DNA of 8,992 nucleotides, taken from contig CALIXC010000307.1 of assembly GCA_938046755.1 (NCBI GenBank), positions 1-8,992 of the forward strand, given 5' to 3'. The position numbers were made by a program, and so were the translations under genes. Under the pieces are notes generated by a model that searched no databases, had not been told where the DNA came from, and saw nothing but the letters and a program-made list of their open reading frames with translations. Shown here one piece after another: positions 5,904 through 8,992 of this stretch. Positions within the stretch are counted from its first letter, which is position 1; every line of letters starts with the position of its first letter. The stretch is from an uncultured Lautropia sp. (GTDB lineage Bacteria > Pseudomonadota > Gammaproteobacteria > Burkholderiales > Burkholderiaceae_E).

Positions 5904-6737
5904 ATGCACACTCCTTCCCGCCGTCGCCTCGTCGGCGTTGCGCTGTCCGCCGTCATCGCATCCGCCACCTTGGTGGTCCCGACCGGGCACACCCATGCAG
6001 CCGACCCCACCCACACGCGGCTGGTACTGGGCGCCACGGCCGGCTACAACCATGATGTGCTGAAGAAGGCCGTCGTGTCGCAGCTGGAAAAGGATGGCTA
6101 CACCGTCAAACTGATCGAGTTCAACGACTACATCCAGCCCAATCTAGCGTTGGCCGAAGGCTCGCTCGACGCCAACCTGTTCCAGCACATCACCTACCTG
6201 AAGCGCTTTGCCGAAGACCGCAAGCTGGACCTCGTGGCGCTGGTGCCCAGCATCACGGCCCCCATGGGCATCTACTCGGAACGAGTGAGCAAGTTTTCCG
6301 ACGTAAAGGAAGGGGACAGCGTGACCCTGCCCAACGATCCCGCCAACCTGGCGCGCGCCCTGCAGCTTCTGGCCCAGCAGGGTCTCATCACGCTGAAGGA
6401 CGGCATTGACCCGCTGCGCGTGGGCACCCGAGACGTGGTCAAGAACCCCCGGAAGCTGCACTTCGTGCCGGTGGAAGCCGCCCAGCTGCCGCGTACCGTG
6501 GGTGATGCCACGCTGGCCATCGTGCCCGGCAACTACGCCACGGCCGCCGGCCTGGACTTCACCCACGCCCTGACCCTGGAAAACCCCCCTGTGGCCTACC
6601 AGCAGGTGGTAGCCGTGCGCCATGTCGACGAGAGCTCCCCCTGGGCCCAGGACCTGAAGAAGGCCTTCCATTCCGAGGCCTTCCGCCAGGCTCTGGATCG
6701 GTACTTCCCGGACTATGTCCGCCCCGAGGGGCTCTGA
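5904..6737 (+). CDS. metQ: MetQ/NlpA-family ABC transporter substrate-binding protein
   Basis: This periplasmic binding protein of 277 residues belongs to the family that delivers D/L-methionine to MetNI. The ATG at 5904 has CGGAG (5891-5895) 8 bases upstream. Residues 1-33 are a signal peptide ending AHAA/D; its start, SRRRLVG, resembles a twin-arginine motif. There is no lipobox cysteine, unlike most MetQ lipoproteins. Family hallmarks follow: GATAGYNHDVLK, EFNDYIQPNLALAEGSLDAN with FQHITYL, APMGIYS, TLPNDPANLARALQLLAQQG and LITLKDG, VKNPRKLHFVPVEAAQLPR, and GNYATAAGL. These match MetQ closely. No metN or metI lies within the window on either side, so it must use a transporter encoded elsewhere or have another role. 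Methionine is the family's usual ligand but is not proven by the sequence. Confidence 0.88.
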   Translation: MHTPSRRRLVGVALSAVIASATLVVPTGHTHAADPTHTRLVLGATAGYNHDVLKKAVVSQLEKDGYTVKLIEFNDYIQPNLALAEGSLDANLFQHITYLKRFAEDRKLDLVALVPSITAPMGIYSERVSKFSDVKEGDSVTLPNDPANLARALQLLAQQGLITLKDGIDPLRVGTRDVVKNPRKLHFVPVEAAQLPRTVGDATLAIVPGNYATAAGLDFTHALTLENPPVAYQQVVAVRHVDESSPWAQDLKKAFHSEAFRQALDRYFPDYVRPEGL

Positions 6738-6755
6738 TCCGCCTCCTCGTTTTCT

Positions 6756-6776
6756 CCGACCGGCCGAAGCGGTCGG
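6756..6776 (+). terminator. GC-rich stem-loop after the MetQ-like gene
   Basis: CCGACCG (6756-6762) pairs perfectly with CGGTCGG (6770-6776) over a 7-base loop, 18 bases after the stop codon. It is strong and well placed, but the bases after it are G-rich rather than T-rich, so it is a non-canonical terminator candidate. Confidence 0.4.
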
Positions 6777-7080
6777 CCTGGGGGGCAGATTGCTCATTCA
6801 CCTCACTTCACCCTTTCGGAAATAATCTCGCAACGATCGTATCGACCCACTCGAGACATTGTTTCCGTCGCTAGCGCCAACGTTTTATCGTTGTTTCAAT
6901 GATTTTCGGAAGTGCATGAAAATGCGAATGCGTCAGCGACTGCATGTACGAAAAGAAGCTGGCGTCATCTCGGCAAGTTAACAAGGAAAGACTGCACGTT
7001 CCCAAGAAATCAGGCACAATTCCGCCCAAGGTGGCCTGCCTTTCCGTATCTTTCGCGGCCGCCGTCCGTAACTGCACATC
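6777..7080 (+). promoter_or_regulatory. Noncoding leader upstream of the HMA_2 gene set
   Basis: About 300 bases without a convincing gene, less GC-rich than the surroundings at 6820-6960. It contains a CAACG-TTTTAT-CGTTG inverted repeat (6878-6893) and a weak promoter-like pair, TTGTTT (6859-6864) and TTTTAT (6883-6888), whose -10 lies in the loop of that repeat. A repressor site over the promoter is a possible reading. A 21-codon frame at 6916-6981 has no visible resemblance and is not called. Confidence 0.3.
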
Positions 7081-7464
7081 ATGGCCGCCGATACCACCGT
7101 CACCTTCACACCGCAGACGCCACCGGGTGTCGTGCTCACGCATTTCCGTCCCTGGCTCACCATCGCCCATCAGGTGCCCGGTCGCCTGCGTCTCAAGCTG
7201 GGCAAGGGCGCCCTCAACGGCGTCAGCTTCGACGGACCCGAAGGCCGGTCGGAGGCCATCACCACGGCCGTGCGTCGCATCCGGGGCGTGAAGAACATCA
7301 GCTGGAACCTGCTGGCACGCTCCTGCACCATCGAATACGATCCCGCCGTGATCCCGAATACCGCGTGGCCCGATCTGCTGGCCAATGCCGACACGCCCGC
7401 GGCGCAGACCCTGCGAACCATTCTGGATGAAGCCCATGAACAACTTCGCCATGCCGCGTCCTGA
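7081..7464 (+). CDS. HMA_2-like (heavy-metal-associated fold) protein without CxxC
   Basis: The protein has 127 residues. About residues 27-95 fit a ferredoxin-like HMA_2 domain: a first strand IAHQVPGRLRLKL with the PGRLRL signature, a helix EAITTAVRRIRGVKNI, and final strands WNLLARSCTIEYDPAVI. The classical metal-binding CxxC is absent and only one Cys is present, as is usual for the HMA_2 type, so metal transfer by a Cys pair is unlikely. Such domains commonly neighbour P1B-type metal ATPases, including the fez genes of ferrosomes. A TAA at 7069-7071 limits the start; ATG 7081 lacks a clear ribosome site, which is odd for the first gene of a set. It overlaps the next gene by 29 bases. Domain call fairly secure, function inferred. 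Confidence 0.75.
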   Translation: MAADTTVTFTPQTPPGVVLTHFRPWLTIAHQVPGRLRLKLGKGALNGVSFDGPEGRSEAITTAVRRIRGVKNISWNLLARSCTIEYDPAVIPNTAWPDLLANADTPAAQTLRTILDEAHEQLRHAAS

Positions 7465-8212
7465 CCTGGCCTTCGGCGGCCCTGGCCAGATCCTGGCCTC
7501 TGCCCTGCAGGAACAGCTGGCCTCCTGGGCCTTCTACACATCGGCCGTGGCTGCTCATGGCAACCAGGCCCCGTTGCAGACGCTGCTCGACAGCACCGTC
7601 CAGCGCATCACGCTGCTGGGCAATCTGTACCAGCAGTTCGGCATTCCACGCCCGGCGCTGGCTTCGCCCGCCCCCGAGCCCTTGGTCACCGGCTGGCGCG
7701 AAAGCCTGGAGCGTGCCATGCAGGGCACAGTCAGCAGCGCCGGCGTCTACCAGCAGCTGGTCACCTTCACGCCCGACCCCACACTGCGCCGCCAACTCGA
7801 GCGCCTGCAGTCCGACCTGCTTACCCGAGACCTGCCCGCGCTGCAACGCGCCTGGCAGGCTGCGGTCGACCGCGAGCGCCTGCATGCCGCCCAGGGCATT
7901 GATCCGGCCCAGGCCCATGTCAGCCACGGCGTCATCGGTGATGCCATGGAGGCGTTCTTCGCCCTGCTCACCCGCCAAGGGGGTGTACTGGGCTTCACAG
8001 GCACCGTGCTGCGCGCCGCCCATCCCATGCTGGTGGCTGGCGCCGTCGTCGGCAGCCTGGCCGTGCAGGGTGGGCGCCACGCCCGCATCCTGCGCGAACA
8101 GCGCGCCGCTTGCGCTGCCGCCTGCGACTGCAGCGGCCAGGCCGCGCCTTCCGACCATCCGGACGAAACGGTCGATTCCGCCTGGTCTCCCTCCCATGAC
8201 CCGGAGAACTGA
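7436..8212 (+). CDS. Unrecognised helical protein, possible degenerate ferritin-like fold, Cys-rich tail
   Basis: The protein has about 258 residues; I do not firmly recognise the family. Two helical pairs (about 14-60 and 85-142) have the spacing of a ferritin-like (DUF2202/rubrerythrin type) four-helix bundle: LASALQEQLASWAFYTSAVA, then LQTLLDSTVQRITLLGNLYQ, then MQGTVSSAGVYQQLV and LRRQLERLQSDLLTRDLPAL. The Glu and ExxH ligands expected there are mostly replaced, so metal-site loss is likely if the fold is right. A hydrophobic stretch (MLVAGAVVGSLAVQ, about 198-211) could touch the membrane. The C-terminal tail has CAAACDC and several His/Asp residues. The start is uncertain: ATG 7436 has GGATGA upstream, with in-frame ATGs at 7385, 7427 and 7451. 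It overlaps the HMA_2-like gene and ends 3 bases before the next gene, so one operon is likely. Confidence 0.7.
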   Translation: MNNFAMPRPDLAFGGPGQILASALQEQLASWAFYTSAVAAHGNQAPLQTLLDSTVQRITLLGNLYQQFGIPRPALASPAPEPLVTGWRESLERAMQGTVSSAGVYQQLVTFTPDPTLRRQLERLQSDLLTRDLPALQRAWQAAVDRERLHAAQGIDPAQAHVSHGVIGDAMEAFFALLTRQGGVLGFTGTVLRAAHPMLVAGAVVGSLAVQGGRHARILREQRAACAAACDCSGQAAPSDHPDETVDSAWSPSHDPEN

Positions 8213-8215
8213 ACC

Positions 8216-8806
8216 ATGCTTCCCATCCTGCCCCTGATCATCGGCGCCGCCGCTGGCGCCGCCGCCACCCAGCTCGTGCGCACCAAGGCCGTGCAGCAAG
8301 GTCTTAAGAAAGCCGGCAGCCAGATCCGTCAGGCTGGCGACACGCTGAAACAGAAAGCCAGTGACGGCCTGGACACCGTACGCGAGACCGGCGCCCAGAT
8401 GCGCCGCAAGGTGGCCGACACGCTGCATCGCCGTGGCACGGCCCGCACCGACGACAACGCTTACGAGGACGCCAGCGCACTGCTGCTGCCTGCGCCACAT
8501 GACGAGGCTGCAGCTCCGAAGAAGGCCAGCCGCAATGCGTCCGGGGCTCGCAGGCGTGCGGCGCGCAGCCCCAGCACCTCGCAGGCTGGCGGCGCCAGCC
8601 CCAAGAACACCCGTCGAGCCGCCACGGCCCGCGACGCCCTCGAAAAGGCCAGCCGCGAGACCCCCGACGAGACGCCCGCACCACGCCGCCGTCCACGCAA
8701 CCGCCCCTGGCCCCCCACCACCAAGCGAACCGCCCGTACCACGGCCACCGCCTCCACGACCCCTTCATCCGAATCCAGGACGGATGACGACGCCGGCCAG
8801 CACTGA
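8216..8806 (+). CDS. Small membrane-anchored protein with amphipathic helix and basic disordered tail
   Basis: The protein has 196 residues. Residues 2-20 (LPILPLIIGAAAGAAATQL) are a Gly/Ala-rich membrane anchor. Residues 22-72 form a charged amphipathic helix (KAVQQGLKKAGSQIRQ, TLKQKASDGLDTVRE). The remaining 120 or so residues are Ala, Arg, Pro, Ser and Thr-rich, strongly basic and probably disordered, ending in acidic/His DDDAGQH. GGAG at 8203-8206 is 9 bases before the ATG, and the gene follows its neighbour by 3 bases. The layout recalls DUF1490 PacL proteins and the small hydrophobic FezA-type proteins that accompany P1B ATPases, but no sequence signature proves either. The low-complexity tail makes coding bias less informative; the N-terminal half is the reliable part. 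Confidence 0.7.
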   Translation: MLPILPLIIGAAAGAAATQLVRTKAVQQGLKKAGSQIRQAGDTLKQKASDGLDTVRETGAQMRRKVADTLHRRGTARTDDNAYEDASALLLPAPHDEAAAPKKASRNASGARRRAARSPSTSQAGGASPKNTRRAATARDALEKASRETPDETPAPRRRPRNRPWPPTTKRTARTTATASTTPSSESRTDDDAGQH

Positions 8807-8831
8807 CCCCTTCGCCAGCACTGACCTTTCA
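8796..8831 (+). repeat. 18-base tandem duplication spanning a stop codon
   Basis: GCCAGCACTGACC occurs at 8796-8808 and again at 8814-8826, an 18-base period with 14 of 18 positions the same. The first unit contains the stop of the preceding gene. The second repeats Gln-His-stop in the same frame. It sits just before the ATG of the last ORF. Confidence 0.6.
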
Positions 8832-8992
8832 TGAGAACCTCCTTCAACCGTTCCGGTTCCACTTTCGGTACCAACCTGCCCACCCCGGCCCGCACGCCGC
8901 AGGGGTCTGGCTTTGCCGCCAACTTGCCCGCCACGTTGCGCAATCTGGGCGCACAGGCCTTCCCTTCGCTGCACGCCGGAAACCCACCCCTC
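8831..8992 (+). CDS. Unrecognised ORF, N-terminal part, cut by the right edge
   Basis: An open frame starts at ATG 8831, 24 bases after the previous stop, and runs 54 codons to the edge without a stop. The visible part is low in complexity, rich in Gly, Ser, Thr, Pro and Asn (for example FNRSGSTFGTNLPTPARTPQ), with no membrane helix and no recognisable domain. No Shine-Dalgarno sequence precedes it, so both start and reality are unsure. Its position would suit another member of the same operon. Confidence 0.4.
   Translation, partial: MRTSFNRSGSTFGTNLPTPARTPQGSGFAANLPATLRNLGAQAFPSLHAGNPPL

Noticed and set aside
6916..6981. 21-codon frame with GGAAG upstream
   Set aside because: It is too short and without resemblance to any known small protein or leader peptide; a ribosome-site match alone is not enough.
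7298..8500. 400-codon open frame on the minus strand
   Set aside because: It lies antisense to the plus-strand gene set, has Gly/Ala/Gln-rich translation without domain signatures, and no ribosome site; GC-rich DNA produces such shadows.

Overview
The window is GC-rich DNA (well over 60% GC by eye) with short intergenic gaps. Protein resemblances and base composition suggest a betaproteobacterium, probably Burkholderiales. That is an inference: no rRNA or tRNA gene is present to confirm it.

Layout. (1) 1-1268: the start of a leftward YbhG-type HlyD efflux adaptor (cut by the left edge), an AT-rich divergent promoter region, and a rightward TetR/CecR-like regulator. (2) 1273-1502: an unannotatable-looking gap that on the minus strand encodes the C-terminal part of a DUF1778 (TacA-like) antitoxin, overlapped by ATGA with a few codons of what looks like its GNAT toxin. 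This is a decayed toxin-antitoxin scar. (3) 1504-4816: a leftward amino acid ABC importer, transcribed permease 1, permease 2, ATPase, then a periplasmic binding protein very like the cysteine-binding CjaA of Campylobacter. Inverted repeats lie upstream of the first gene, between permease 2 and the ATPase, and before the binding protein. (4) 5200-5745: two tandem, paralogous SemiSWEET (PQ-loop, three-helix) transporters on the plus strand. (5) 5904-6737: a MetQ/NlpA-family binding protein without a lipobox and without metNI beside it. (6) 7081-right edge: a compact rightward gene set consisting of an HMA_2-like protein lacking CxxC, a helical protein that resembles a ferritin-like fold with its metal ligands lost and a Cys-rich tail, a small hydrophobic-anchor protein with an amphipathic helix and a basic disordered tail, and the start of another unrecognised ORF.

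Working together: regions 3 and 5 point to sulfur amino acid uptake (cysteine, perhaps methionine). The SemiSWEET pair sits between them and may form a heterodimer. Region 6 is the part most likely to be an undescribed system. Its mix of an HMA_2 protein and a membrane-anchored small protein recalls ferrosome (fez) clusters and PacL/P1B-ATPase metal systems, but the expected P-type ATPase would lie beyond the right edge and cannot be seen here.
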